64,000 nucleotides of DNA from Methanobacteriota archaeon. Its GTDB lineage: Archaea > Halobacteriota > Methanosarcinia > Methanotrichales > Methanotrichaceae. The notes under the pieces are model-generated. The model was not told the DNA's origin. It did no database searches and worked only from the letters and a program-made list of their open reading frames with translations. The translations under genes and the position numbers were made by a program. Positions 8,690-18,357 of the stretch are shown one piece after another. How positions within the stretch are numbered: position 1 is the stretch's first letter; each line of letters opens with the position of its first letter. Location of the stretch: positions 1 through 64,000 of the forward strand of contig JAKPCO010000009.1 in assembly GCA_029553285.1 (NCBI GenBank). Direction: 5' to 3'.

Positions 8690-10003
8690 TCACGATGAGA
8701 AGATCTTCTTGACCCTGGATACGGACGACTGGTATGAGACGACGAAGACCCTGTCCCCCGCCTCCAGGATCGTGTGCTCATCAGGGACCAGAGGAAGACC
8801 GTTTCTGAGGATCATCCCGGCAATTGCGCCTGATGGCAGCTCCTTCATGATGTGTCTGCCCGCAAGCCTGGAGTTGGCCCTGACCGCGAAATCCATCAGG
8901 ATCATGCCCTCATCGCTCAGCGTTACCATCTCCTCACTTCCCATGGCAAGCCAGAGGACCGCATCTGCGGTGACCTGCCCGGGGCTCACAGCCCTGTCTA
9001 TGCCGACACGCTCGAAGAGCTTCACATAGTAGCTTCTGTTCGCCCTTGAGATGATCTTCTTCGCCCCGAGCTGCCTTGAAAGAAGGGAGCTCAGAAGGTT
9101 CTTCTCATCGATCCCTGTGACCGCAAACACAACATCAGCATCCCCCACACCCTCCTCTGTCAGGAGGGAGATATCCGTACCATCCCCGTTCAGGATCATT
9201 GTATCAGACAGATACGTCGAGATCTCCCTGCACCTCTGATTGTCGATCTCGATGAGCTTGAGATCTATGCCCATCTCCTCCAGCCTCTGGGCCAGATAGA
9301 AGCCCACAAGCCCGCCACCGACTATTACTGCCTTCTCGTCCCTGGCATCCTCATGTATGCTCCGCCTGAGATCCGCGACGCTCCTCGGATCTATCAGCAT
9401 GGTCACATGATCATTTGGTTTCACTGTGATATCCGGATCGCCAAGCCTGACCCTGCCGTTGCTCTTGACAGCCACGATCTTCGAGCCCCTGGGTATGTTC
9501 AGGTCCCTGAGCTGGCCGACAAGCGGCATCCCCTCGCTCACCTTGAGCTCGATCAGCTCGAGCATCCCGCCGGCAAGCCTTCTGTTCATCAGAGCAGCTG
9601 GAAACGAGATCGTGCTGGCGAGATCCTCGACCATGACAAGCTCCGGACAGACCATGTACTCTATTCCCAGCTCCCTCAGAGGTTTCACCGGCTGATCGAT
9701 ATAGTCCGGGTTCCTGACCCTGGCTATCGTGTGTTTGACGCCCAGCCTGCTCGCTATTATGCATGTGATTATGTTTATCTCATCGCTGCCTGTGACCGCA
9801 AGAACCAGATCCATATCCCTGACATCGAGCTCCTCGAGCAGCCTCGCATTCGCCGCGTTCCCCTCCCGTGGCTTCAGGTCCATGCCCTCAAAGCGGCTCA
9901 GTGCGGCGATGTCCCTGTCAATAACAGTCACATCGTGCTCTGCCACCATCGCCTCTGCCAGCCGGTAGCCGATCTCACCGGCGCCGGTTATGAGTACACG
10001 CAT
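8690..10003 (-). CDS. trkA: TrkA-type potassium uptake regulator
   Basis: This 437-residue cytoplasmic protein is a tandem duplication of TrkA-N plus TrkA-C. The first Rossmann fold begins RVLITGAGEIGYRLAEAM and ends in the acidic VIDRD; the second begins EKAVIVGGGLVGFYLAQRLE with LIEID. Each is followed by a TrkA-C ligand-binding module. Such proteins gate Trk/Ktr potassium channels in response to NAD(H) or other nucleotides. The membrane partner TrkH is not in the window. ATG at 10003 follows an AGGGATC ribosome site. Divergent from the DHH gene at 10119. Confidence 0.92.
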   Translation of the reverse strand: MRVLITGAGEIGYRLAEAMVAEHDVTVIDRDIAALSRFEGMDLKPREGNAANARLLEELDVRDMDLVLAVTGSDEINIITCIIASRLGVKHTIARVRNPDYIDQPVKPLRELGIEYMVCPELVMVEDLASTISFPAALMNRRLAGGMLELIELKVSEGMPLVGQLRDLNIPRGSKIVAVKSNGRVRLGDPDITVKPNDHVTMLIDPRSVADLRRSIHEDARDEKAVIVGGGLVGFYLAQRLEEMGIDLKLIEIDNQRCREISTYLSDTMILNGDGTDISLLTEEGVGDADVVFAVTGIDEKNLLSSLLSRQLGAKKIISRANRSYYVKLFERVGIDRAVSPGQVTADAVLWLAMGSEEMVTLSDEGMILMDFAVRANSRLAGRHIMKELPSGAIAGMILRNGLPLVPDEHTILEAGDRVFVVSYQSSVSRVKKIFSS

Positions 10004-10118
10004 GATCCCTCATCGGATATGCTCCGGGAAAAAGATTTCTATAAGGCGCACACGACCACTGTTTTCTGTTCCATCGTGACCTGTGGAGCATAAACGGAAG
10101 GAGAAGATCTGCACAGTC

Positions 10119-11066
10119 ATGCGCATTACAGAATCCGATTCCATAAAGCACCTTTGCGGCCGCAGGAAGATATATCTGTGCCACAGGAACGCAGACCCGG
10201 ATGCGATAGGGAGCGCATTCGCTCTCAGCTGGCTTTTCGGCGGTGATATCGGGGCCGTTGGCGATCTGAGCAGGGCCGCGATTCAGCTTGCAGATTCGAT
10301 AGGAATAAAGCCAATAATAGATCCGGATCTCAACTCCTACGATCTGGTGGTTCTTGTTGATACCTCAGTGAGCTCACAGATAGGCGGCGCGATGCTCCGG
10401 AGGTACGGCGTCATAGATCACCATCTCGATACAGATCTCCTGGAGAATGCTGAGTTCTACATCCAGCGTGAGGTGGATTCGACTGCTCAGATCGTGTGGG
10501 ATATCATAAAGAGCTCCGGCAGGGCGTTCGAGATCCCGAGAGAGGTCGCCCTTGCCCTCCTCGCAGGCCTGGTCTCTGACACAGGGAGGTTCAGGCACGC
10601 ATCAGCAGAGACATTCAGATGCGTGCATGAGATCCTGGAGGCAGGTGATGTGGATTACGGCGAGGTCATGGAGGTCCTCTCCAGAGCTCCCCTGGACTTC
10701 TCACAGCGTGTGGCGGTGCTCAAGGCCGCGACCAGAGCGAGGATCACCTGGAAGGGCGAGTGGATAATCGCATGCACAGAGGTGAGCGCATTCGAGGGCT
10801 CATCTGCCATGGCGCTACTCGACCTCGGCGCGGATATCGCATTTGCAGCCAGCAGCCACGGCGGGGTCTGCAGGGTGAGCGGGAGGGCCAGCTTCAGAGC
10901 CGCTCAGGCTGGCATCGACCTGGCAGATCTGATGAAGAGTATCGCAAGATCGCATGGCGGGAGCGGCGGCGGCCACCGGGGGGCTGCCGCGATGGAGGTG
11001 TGCTATCCTCCAGGGAGGCTGCTGGCAGAGCTGGCCGAGGCCGCGCTTGGCAGGCTGAAGGCCTGA
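10119..11066 (+). CDS. DHH-family phosphoesterase
   Basis: About 315 residues with the DHH superfamily motifs: HRNADPDAIGSA (metal-binding motif I), the Asp of VLVDTS, VIDHHLD (the DHH motif), and the C-terminal DHHA1 motif GGGHRGAA. Family members are manganese-dependent and act on oligonucleotides, cyclic dinucleotides or single-stranded DNA (RecJ/NrnA-like). The single-domain size points to an NrnA/GdpP-type exonuclease rather than full RecJ. The start is uncertain: ATG 10119 is used, while a GTG at 10083 would add 12 residues. Substrate not predictable. Confidence 0.85.
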   Translation: MRITESDSIKHLCGRRKIYLCHRNADPDAIGSAFALSWLFGGDIGAVGDLSRAAIQLADSIGIKPIIDPDLNSYDLVVLVDTSVSSQIGGAMLRRYGVIDHHLDTDLLENAEFYIQREVDSTAQIVWDIIKSSGRAFEIPREVALALLAGLVSDTGRFRHASAETFRCVHEILEAGDVDYGEVMEVLSRAPLDFSQRVAVLKAATRARITWKGEWIIACTEVSAFEGSSAMALLDLGADIAFAASSHGGVCRVSGRASFRAAQAGIDLADLMKSIARSHGGSGGGHRGAAAMEVCYPPGRLLAELAEAALGRLKA

Positions 11067-11085
11067 TCCGCCTGAGGTGTGACCT

Positions 11086-12282
11086 TCAGAGCTTCCTGTA
11101 CCTCGCTGCAGCGCTCTTCAGCGCCTCGATTCCCGGCATCGGCTCGCCGGAGAGGTATGTTATGCTCGCGCCGCCGCCCATGCTCACATGTGAGAACCGC
11201 GACTCCAGGCCGAGCTTCTCGATCGCTGCAACCGTATGCCCCCCTCCAGCTATCGAATAGCCTGCTTCTGTCGCAGCCTTCAGGATCTCGGCTGTTCCGA
11301 GAACGAACCTCTCCTTCTCGGTGATGCCCGCAGGCCCGTTGAGCACCGCGACCCTCGCGGATCTCAGGATCTTCGAGAACTCAACTATCGTCTCTAGCCC
11401 GATATCTGAGATGGGGTAGTCAGGTATGTTCTCCACGCTCGCCTCAAGCCTCTCGCCATCCTTATCGACGGCGATATCCCTGGGCAGAATGACCTTTCCA
11501 GGGTGCTCGTTCAGTATCTTCTGAGCGATCTCGACCTGATCCAGGTAACCCTGGCTCTCCACAAACCTGCGGTTTGTCTCGCCCACATTCACCCCAGCTG
11601 CCATCAGGAATACAACCGAGACGAGCCCCAGAGCGAGAACAGAATCCGCACCGCGCCTGAGTACGTTCTGGGCGACCTTTATCGAGTCGTCGACCTTCGC
11701 GCCGCCAAGTGCGAAGACACACGGATGCTCGCTGGCCTTCAGACCCTTATCAAGCGCCTGGATCTCTTTATCCATGAGCATGCCTGCTGCGCTCGGCAGG
11801 ACCTCTGTGAAGCCTACAACAGATAGATGAGATCTGTGCGATACAGCAAAAGCGTCATTTATGAATGCATCGAATAGCGGGGCGAGCTTCTGCACCATAT
11901 GGCTCTTAGCATGATCTGCAGGGCTCCTCGAGATGCTCTCCTCCGCATAGAATCTGGTGTTCTCCAGCAGCAGCACCTCTCCTGACTCGAGGGAGCGTAT
12001 CGCGTTCCTGGCGGTGCTGCCGAAGATATCATCGATGTATGTCACATCCTTTCTCAGGAGCCTGGACAGCTGCCTCGCATGCGGCTCCATGGTGGAGAAG
12101 TCCTTCTTGCCAGGCCTGGACTGGTGGGCCATCAGAACGACCTTTGAGTTCTCCAGAGCCCTCAACGTCTCCAGATGGCTCCTGAACCTCTTATCGTCCA
12201 GAATCTTTCCCGTGGGGTCCATGGGGGAGTTGATGTCAACTCTCACCAGCACCCGTTTGTCCTCAAGTATGAGATCGTCCAT
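11086..12282 (-). CDS. pgk: Phosphoglycerate kinase
   Basis: The 398-residue enzyme interconverts 1,3-bisphosphoglycerate + ADP and 3-phosphoglycerate + ATP. It shows the N-terminal signature KRVLVRVDINSP, the substrate region MAHQSRPG, FALGGAKVDDS in the centre, and the C-terminal nucleotide site with GGGHTVAAIEKLG and MGGGASITYLSG. The frame is open to 12381, but homologues start just before the first strand, which supports ATG 12282. A TATA-like TTATAATAT near 12340 on this strand agrees. In a methanogen it works mainly in gluconeogenesis. Convergent with the DHH gene, with 19 bases between stops. Confidence 0.95.
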   Translation of the reverse strand: MDDLILEDKRVLVRVDINSPMDPTGKILDDKRFRSHLETLRALENSKVVLMAHQSRPGKKDFSTMEPHARQLSRLLRKDVTYIDDIFGSTARNAIRSLESGEVLLLENTRFYAEESISRSPADHAKSHMVQKLAPLFDAFINDAFAVSHRSHLSVVGFTEVLPSAAGMLMDKEIQALDKGLKASEHPCVFALGGAKVDDSIKVAQNVLRRGADSVLALGLVSVVFLMAAGVNVGETNRRFVESQGYLDQVEIAQKILNEHPGKVILPRDIAVDKDGERLEASVENIPDYPISDIGLETIVEFSKILRSARVAVLNGPAGITEKERFVLGTAEILKAATEAGYSIAGGGHTVAAIEKLGLESRFSHVSMGGGASITYLSGEPMPGIEALKSAAARYRKL

Positions 12283-12565
12283 GGTGAGGTAATCCTTCAC
12301 GCAATCCCTCCAGGTGGTAGGAGTGGTTGATAAATCTGATATTATAACTTTGCCTGCAGGATCTTTAGATGGATCGTACACATGCTGCCCGAACAGTTAA
12401 GGGATGCAGTATCAAAATAACCAGACGTGCTGGGTTGCAGCACTTGAAAAATCGAGTGCATCAGCGATTTTCTCACTGCCTGAAGGCTAGAGTTTGCGCC
12501 CTGCTGCGCTCGCATCTGAGCCGCTGGAATCCATGATAATGGGCTGTGCGAGAAGAACCAAATAG

Positions 12566-12640
12566 TAGCGGGGAGTAGATTTGAACTACTGATCTACGGG
12601 TTATGAGCCCGTCGGGATTTCCTGGCTACCCCACCCCGCT
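12566..12640 (-). tRNA. Initiator tRNA-Met (CAT)
   Basis: Acceptor AGCGGGG pairs with CCCCGCT, with discriminator A. The anticodon loop is CTCATAA inside a stem with three consecutive G-C pairs (GGG/CCC), and base 1 is A paired with T72. Both are hallmarks of initiator tRNA in archaea. The T loop TTCAAAT is standard. No intron or encoded CCA. Confidence 0.92.
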
Positions 12641-12773
12641 TCTGTGGGATACAAGCTAGAGAACGCAGATCCGGTATAAAACCCTTTTGCAGGACCCGCG
12701 CGACGGATCGCGCTTGAGTGCCAGGATCTTAAATGAAGAGACGAGGGGATCAGAGATCCCATCGCTCAGCTCA

Positions 12774-13694
12774 TCACTTTCTGCGCATCATCTCCTGCAC
12801 GCTGGCCAGCCTCTCGCGCGCAGCCATCACCTTCTCCTGAGTCGTCATGGGCTTCGGCTCCTCCATCTGTGGGGGCAGCTGTGGCAGAGTCTGTGTCACA
12901 TTTGTGGTTTCATTCACCCCGGCTGCTGAAGGTGCGGTCTCAGCCGGCATTTCCGCCGGAGCTTCAGCAGGCATCCTCATCTGTATCTCGATCAGGCTTG
13001 TGTCAAGGGGTATCTGGATCGCGTGATCGGTTGCGAAGTCGTACTCGAGAAGAACAGGCCTGCTCCTGGGTGAGATGCTCGCAAATGTTATCTCGCGTTT
13101 CATTATGCTCTTCGGTGGTATGATCACCGGAGAGAACGTGACATCGGCGAAGTACCTCCAGCCCCACTGATCGACCAGCGTGAAGTTCTCAGGGCTCATT
13201 ATTATCTCGCCCTCGGTAGCGTTGTTTGAGAGGCTTATCTCCATTGATATCGTCTGGCTTGTGTTTGAGAGAAGCCAGTCTGTTATACTGTAAAACCTGA
13301 AGTTTGCAACCCCATTGGTGTACTTGACAGGCCTGTCCCACGCGATGGAGAACGGATTGCTTCCCTCAGGGATCACGTTCAGGTACGATGGATCCGAGGT
13401 TCTGGGAAGCATGAATACCAGGGCGAACCTTCCCGGCTGCAGAGCCCTTGAGCGGCTGAGGTCCACAGGATATGTGTTGTTGTTCTGATCCACAACCTCG
13501 AATGTCGCATTGATCCCTCTGGTCATCCCGACATCGAGAAACAGAGCACTTGTGTTTGTATCGTAATGGCTCTTGTACCCATCAAAGACAACGCATGTGA
13601 CAGCGCCATTGCTCCCCTGAAAAGGATACGCATGTGATGCTGAGATCAATCCCAGGATGAGGACCAATGGCCAGACCGATCCGATCGCGTTCAT
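12774..13694 (-). CDS. Exported protein of unknown function
   Basis: 306 residues starting with a signal peptide (VWPLVLILGLISASHA). The mature part is beta-rich with several NxS/T sequons (NTS, NAT, NNT, NVT), expected for a glycosylated surface protein. A Pro/Ala/Glu-rich spacer (PAEAPAEMPAETAPS) then leads to a charged helical tail (TTQEKVMAARERLASVQEMMRRK). There is no C-terminal membrane anchor. It lies 8 bases downstream of the DUF1616/Ig-repeat gene and is almost certainly in its operon, so the two may form one surface complex. I do not recognise the family. Confidence 0.75.
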   Translation of the reverse strand: MNAIGSVWPLVLILGLISASHAYPFQGSNGAVTCVVFDGYKSHYDTNTSALFLDVGMTRGINATFEVVDQNNNTYPVDLSRSRALQPGRFALVFMLPRTSDPSYLNVIPEGSNPFSIAWDRPVKYTNGVANFRFYSITDWLLSNTSQTISMEISLSNNATEGEIIMSPENFTLVDQWGWRYFADVTFSPVIIPPKSIMKREITFASISPRSRPVLLEYDFATDHAIQIPLDTSLIEIQMRMPAEAPAEMPAETAPSAAGVNETTNVTQTLPQLPPQMEEPKPMTTQEKVMAARERLASVQEMMRRK

Positions 13695-13702
13695 AAAACC
13701 AC

Positions 13703-16700
13703 CTACCTTCCAACCCTTACGGATGTCACGTTCTTGCTCCCGAGGGCAGCGCTGCTCCTGGACCCAATGCCGCTGAGAGCCTCTTCCACCATGGATCTTA
13801 TCGTATAATTGCCTGACGCGCTGCTGATGCTGCTCCCATCACCGACCTGCACCGTGATGTTGTGATCGCCAGCCCCCACACCCACGGTGCTCCATGTGAA
13901 CCTGCCGGACGGCGACCAGTCTGTGGCGGGCGAGCCGTCCACCAGGAACCTGTAAAGCAGAGGAGCACCCTCCGGGTCGTGCGCAACCGCGGTCCATATC
14001 ACAGATATGCCGGCGTGCTGCGGGCTGCTCAGATCTGGCGTGAGGCTTTCGATCACAGGCGGCTGGTTCACGACCCTCTTTGACTCCACCGTGAACCCGG
14101 ATGTGATGCTCTGGCCGTTCTCGTGAGACTCATCTCTCACAACCGCTGTGATGCTGTGCCTTCCCACCTCTGAGACACTCAATGTCCAGCGGCCTGTGCC
14201 TGACCAGTCGCTCACAGCCACGCCATCGACAAAGAACCTGTACAGCAGCGGATCGCCCTCAGGATCCCTCGCCTTCACGGTCCATATCACCTCATCCCCG
14301 GGCTCGTAGGGTCCGGCCCTGTCAGAGGTGAGGGATATCACTTCAGGTGGTCGATTCTCAGGGGTCAGTATGAACTTCGATGTCTGAGCAGAATCAAAGC
14401 CCGTGGAGCCAGCATGCTGTCCATCCCTGACCCACACTCCAACCATGTACTCCCCGGGGGACAAACCGGATGTGTTCCATCTCCAGATGCCTGATGGAGA
14501 CCAGTCGGAGACTGCCTTTCCGTTCAGCGAGAACCTGTACAGCAGCGTGTCGTTGTCAGGATCATCCGCTGAGGCTGTCCATGTTATCATCGAGCCCACA
14601 GGCTGCGGGCTTTCTGGAGAGGATGAGATCTTCAGCCCAGCTGGCGGCCTGTTGGGGGCGCTGAGCTCGAAGCCCTTTTCCTTTGCATCATCATGATCTG
14701 CGTGCATGCCATCTCTCACATGAACACTGAATGTGTGATTGCCAGGCCGGAGCCGAGATGTATCGAGCTCGAAGACCGCGGATGATGACCACTCGCTCAC
14801 AGCCACACCATCGACAAAGAACCTGTACAGGATCGGATCGTTATCTGGATCCTCTGCCAGGACGCTCCAGGTGATCCTCGAGCCCACAGGCTGCGGGCTC
14901 TCCCTGTCCGGCAGGAGGCTCAGCGCCCTGGGTGGAGAGTTCTTCTTTTCCAAGGAGAAGACCGCGTCCTTCCTCTCGTGATCCTCGTGCTCATCTCTTG
15001 CCAGAACGCTCACCCTGTGCTCCCCCTCGCTGTATCCGCTCGTGTTCCATACAAACCAAGGTTTCACAGACCAGTCACTCACCACGACGCCATCGACCAG
15101 GAACCTGTACAGGATGGTATCGTTATCAGGATCATCTGCTGAGGCTGTCCATGTTATCGTCGAGCCCACAGGCTGGGGGCTCTCCCTGTCAGGCACCAGT
15201 CCGGTGATCCTCGGAGGGTTGTTAGCCTCAACGACCTCCATGACCTTCTCCAGAGAATCGTCATTTTCAGCTGAATGGAGTCCGTCCCTCACGTCAACAC
15301 GGACCGTATGATTCCCCGGAGCGAGACCTGATGTGTTCATGACAAACAAGCCGGATCCCGACCAACCTACAGCAGGAAGGCCGTCAACATAGAACCGGTA
15401 CAGCAGCGTGTCGTTCTCCGCGTCCGACGCAACGGCAGACCATCTGATCTGTACACCCTGTGGCTGCGGCCCCTCAGGATCTGATACCAGTGCTCTGAGC
15501 TCCGGCGGCAGGTTCACCGGAAGGAGCGTGTACAGCGACCATGCCGTATCCTCGCAGTCTGTGCTGTTCGAACCCCTCACACACGCGCTCACGTTGTATT
15601 CTCCAGCTGGGATTCCCGCTGTGTACCATGTCCAGCTCGAGCTGCTGCTCCAGCCGGTGATCGGCCTGCCGTTCAAAAAGAACCTGTAGCTAAGGCCATC
15701 CGCACTCCCTGAAGTCCGGACGGTCCAGACAACCGTGGTCCCGACCTTCTGGGGACTCTCCTTATCCGGCCCAAAGCTCTCGATCTCGGGGGCCAGGCTC
15801 GGAGGAACGATCCCCTGAGATGCATTCTCCGGCGCGCTCATGCTCCTCTCAGATGGCGGAGCCAACTGACCTGCACTCCTATTCTCGAGATCTGGTGAGG
15901 CTGTGGATGCATTCGTTGCTGCCTCCCTGACAGCATCGTGCGATTCTTCTTTCGTCTGATTCCGGCTGGCGGAAGCGTTCATCAAAGCATCAATGACGAA
16001 AGCAGGGGGCAGCGTGATGTTCGAGAGAGCGGTTGCGTTTTCGTCAGACCTTGCTGTGGCTGATAGATTGCCGGCCGTATCCGAAGGCGTCCTGCTCTCG
16101 TTCTGCGGCCTTTCAGAACCAGCGCTCTTCTTCGCCTCATTCAATCCTCCTGATGAGGAAGTGGAGACCGAGCCGCTGGACGATTCAGAGCCACCGGATC
16201 CCGAGGACGCCCTACGCGTGGCGGCCGGTGATGTGCTGCGAAGAGATGCGCTCTGGGAGATGTTCTTCGAGCCGTCCGTGATATTCGACGTCATGTTCAC
16301 GGGCTGCGCTTCCCCGCCTGCAGAGAGGTTATCAGGCGGCTTTTCTGTGATGTAATCGCTGATCCGCAGGGTCTTCTGGTAATCCTTTAACACCTCGCCA
16401 TCCCTGTAGAGAAGAATTCTGAGCGCACAGAGATCGCCTGCGTCTTCGGGTATGCTCCACTCCAGCGTGTCCTCGTATGCGCTCCCATCAGACAGGTGTG
16501 CGTACCTCTGGGCCGTCCTCCCTCCATTCACCTCAACAGCGATCGTGTAGTTCGCAGCCACCCCCTCATGGTTTATGACACCAACTGTCGCTGTCGCGCG
16601 CCCATCGCTCTTCATGCTCAGACCGGTCACGTAGAACTCCGTGAAACCCTCATGCTTCTCGCTCTTCACCGTCAAGTAGCCGAAAGATATGCCAGCGATG

Positions 16701-17149
16701 ATCAGAAGAAGAACGATCGCGGGGACGATGCTCTGCGGGATATTACTTCGATTGCTCCTGAGACCGTACCTGTGGGTTTGGAGAGAGAACCGTCTCCTCC
16801 TCGGTACCGCCCCCCTGCGAACATGCGCAAGAAACGCGAGAATCAAAACCAGTATGCCAACAATCAGCGCAGGAAGTTCCCGCAAGCCCAGTGCGAGCTC
16901 CGCCAGCGATGCTGTCAGGGAGAGGGCGATGCTGAGTGTTATTCTCTCCGGAAGAGATCCAAATGGCTCGTTCTCGGGAAGCACCGCTGATATGAGTGCA
17001 TAGAGAAGAAGCGCCTGAAGCGCAAACGCGATCACCCCATCTCCCGCAGGGACGCTCATGCCGATGGCTGTCGTGATCAGAGCCAGAGCGGCCACCACAA
17101 TGAGATCCAAAGGCAGTGCCTCGCCTCTCAGCCGGATTTTACTCGCCAC
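13703..17149 (-). CDS. DUF1616 membrane protein with seven Ig-like repeats
   Basis: 1148 residues from a GTG start. The N-terminal ~115 residues hold four hydrophobic helices with the DUF1616 pattern (ERITLSIALSLTASLAEL), then a fifth helix near 150 (PAIVLLLIIAGISFGYL) leads to a large extracytoplasmic part. After a beta domain and a Ser/Ala-rich linker (about 275-440) come seven repeats of ~85 residues with the pattern SPQPVGSxITWTAxADDPDNDTxLYRFxVDGxxVSDWS. The repeats are very alike even at DNA level, so recent duplication or gene conversion is likely. DUF1616 proteins are common in methanogens. A role in adhesion or envelope scaffolding is inferred only. In an operon with the exported gene at 12774-13694. 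Confidence 0.85.
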   Translation of the reverse strand: MASKIRLRGEALPLDLIVVAALALITTAIGMSVPAGDGVIAFALQALLLYALISAVLPENEPFGSLPERITLSIALSLTASLAELALGLRELPALIVGILVLILAFLAHVRRGAVPRRRRFSLQTHRYGLRSNRSNIPQSIVPAIVLLLIIAGISFGYLTVKSEKHEGFTEFYVTGLSMKSDGRATATVGVINHEGVAANYTIAVEVNGGRTAQRYAHLSDGSAYEDTLEWSIPEDAGDLCALRILLYRDGEVLKDYQKTLRISDYITEKPPDNLSAGGEAQPVNMTSNITDGSKNISQSASLRSTSPAATRRASSGSGGSESSSGSVSTSSSGGLNEAKKSAGSERPQNESRTPSDTAGNLSATARSDENATALSNITLPPAFVIDALMNASASRNQTKEESHDAVREAATNASTASPDLENRSAGQLAPPSERSMSAPENASQGIVPPSLAPEIESFGPDKESPQKVGTTVVWTVRTSGSADGLSYRFFLNGRPITGWSSSSSWTWYTAGIPAGEYNVSACVRGSNSTDCEDTAWSLYTLLPVNLPPELRALVSDPEGPQPQGVQIRWSAVASDAENDTLLYRFYVDGLPAVGWSGSGLFVMNTSGLAPGNHTVRVDVRDGLHSAENDDSLEKVMEVVEANNPPRITGLVPDRESPQPVGSTITWTASADDPDNDTILYRFLVDGVVVSDWSVKPWFVWNTSGYSEGEHRVSVLARDEHEDHERKDAVFSLEKKNSPPRALSLLPDRESPQPVGSRITWSVLAEDPDNDPILYRFFVDGVAVSEWSSSAVFELDTSRLRPGNHTFSVHVRDGMHADHDDAKEKGFELSAPNRPPAGLKISSSPESPQPVGSMITWTASADDPDNDTLLYRFSLNGKAVSDWSPSGIWRWNTSGLSPGEYMVGVWVRDGQHAGSTGFDSAQTSKFILTPENRPPEVISLTSDRAGPYEPGDEVIWTVKARDPEGDPLLYRFFVDGVAVSDWSGTGRWTLSVSEVGRHSITAVVRDESHENGQSITSGFTVESKRVVNQPPVIESLTPDLSSPQHAGISVIWTAVAHDPEGAPLLYRFLVDGSPATDWSPSGRFTWSTVGVGAGDHNITVQVGDGSSISSASGNYTIRSMVEEALSGIGSRSSAALGSKNVTSVRVGR

Positions 17150-17365
17150 CCTTTAAGCCTGTTGGATCTCTATCTTCCCATTTTATGTGTTAAAGCTTTC
17201 TCTGAGGAGATGCAGGGCCCAGCTCATGACCAGCATTGAGACTCGCCCTGATATTCACGGAGCAGTGACTTTCAGGCAGGATCCGACACACTGTTTCCAT
17301 TATCAAATCATGTCTGATCCGCGGTACGTACCATTCATCAGTAACATACTTAAGCACAGAAAGAG

Positions 17366-18250
17366 ATGGTTTCAAATGTGAGCTGGCTCCTTCTCGCCCT
17401 CTCTGGGACAGTATCGTTTACTCTTGCCGGACTGCTGGACAAGCTCATACTGGACCGGTACATGCAGGAGCCGAAGGTCTATCTGCTCTGCCAGGTGCTG
17501 GCCCAGCAGCTCTTCGCACTGGCTGCATTCGCGTTTATAAGACCTGCATTTGTGTTTCCTGATTCGCTTTTCGCCGTGGCTCTCGGCAGCCTCCAGGTCC
17601 TGCCGACGGTCTATTTTCTCAGGGCGATCAAGGAGGATGAGCTCTCGAGGGTGACATCGCTCGAGTACTTCTACGTGGTTCTCGTATTCTTCCTCTCTGC
17701 ATCGCTCCTTGAGGAGAGCCTTCCTGCGAGGAACTACGCTGGAGCAGCGCTCATACTTCTGAGCTCTCTAATCGTAGCATACAGTCCGGCTTCGCTCACC
17801 ACCCCGGCTCTGAAGCACATCCTCCCGTACTGGGTGATGAACACGATCTACTATCTCGCAATGAAGTGCCTTCTCTGCTCGATGGGAGAATGGGATATGT
17901 ACATATGGTCTGCGTTCGGAAATCTCATAGCTGTGATGCCATTTCTGAGATCAGGGGGAGCATCGGGTCTTTGCCTGGTGCTCTCAAGCGCGCGCGCCCT
18001 GTGCTCCGTCTTTGTGGAGGAGACATTCCAGTTTCTCGGGATGATCCTCTTCATATTTGCATACGCCAGGGGGCCGCTCGCGCTTGTGAATGGCATTGGC
18101 GCGCTCCAGCCGATGATGACATTCATATCCATACTGGTAATCAGGTCCATGTATTCGGGAATAATCGAGGAGGACACATGCAGAGGGGCTGTGATGAGGA
18201 AGTTCTCCGCAGTCTCCATGGTGGCGCTGGGAATATACTTGATATGCTGA
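17366..18250 (+). CDS. DMT/EamA-type membrane permease
   Basis: 294 residues with about ten hydrophobic helices, the size and layout of the drug/metabolite transporter superfamily. The first helix contains SFTLAGLLDKLIL and the second repeat starts near PYWVMNTIYYLAMK. Substrate cannot be told. The ATG at 17366 lies a short distance after TACTTAAG and the purine run AGAAAGAG. No operon partner: the next gene is convergent. Confidence 0.7.
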   Translation: MVSNVSWLLLALSGTVSFTLAGLLDKLILDRYMQEPKVYLLCQVLAQQLFALAAFAFIRPAFVFPDSLFAVALGSLQVLPTVYFLRAIKEDELSRVTSLEYFYVVLVFFLSASLLEESLPARNYAGAALILLSSLIVAYSPASLTTPALKHILPYWVMNTIYYLAMKCLLCSMGEWDMYIWSAFGNLIAVMPFLRSGGASGLCLVLSSARALCSVFVEETFQFLGMILFIFAYARGPLALVNGIGALQPMMTFISILVIRSMYSGIIEEDTCRGAVMRKFSAVSMVALGIYLIC

Positions 18251-18357
18251 TAAACCCGCCATCAGCCGGCCCGGCGGAAGCATGCGATGGAAAAGAGACC
18301 CAGCGAAATGCTGCCAAAATCAAGATCTCCGGTATTTCGGGGGATCAGCCATCTGTT

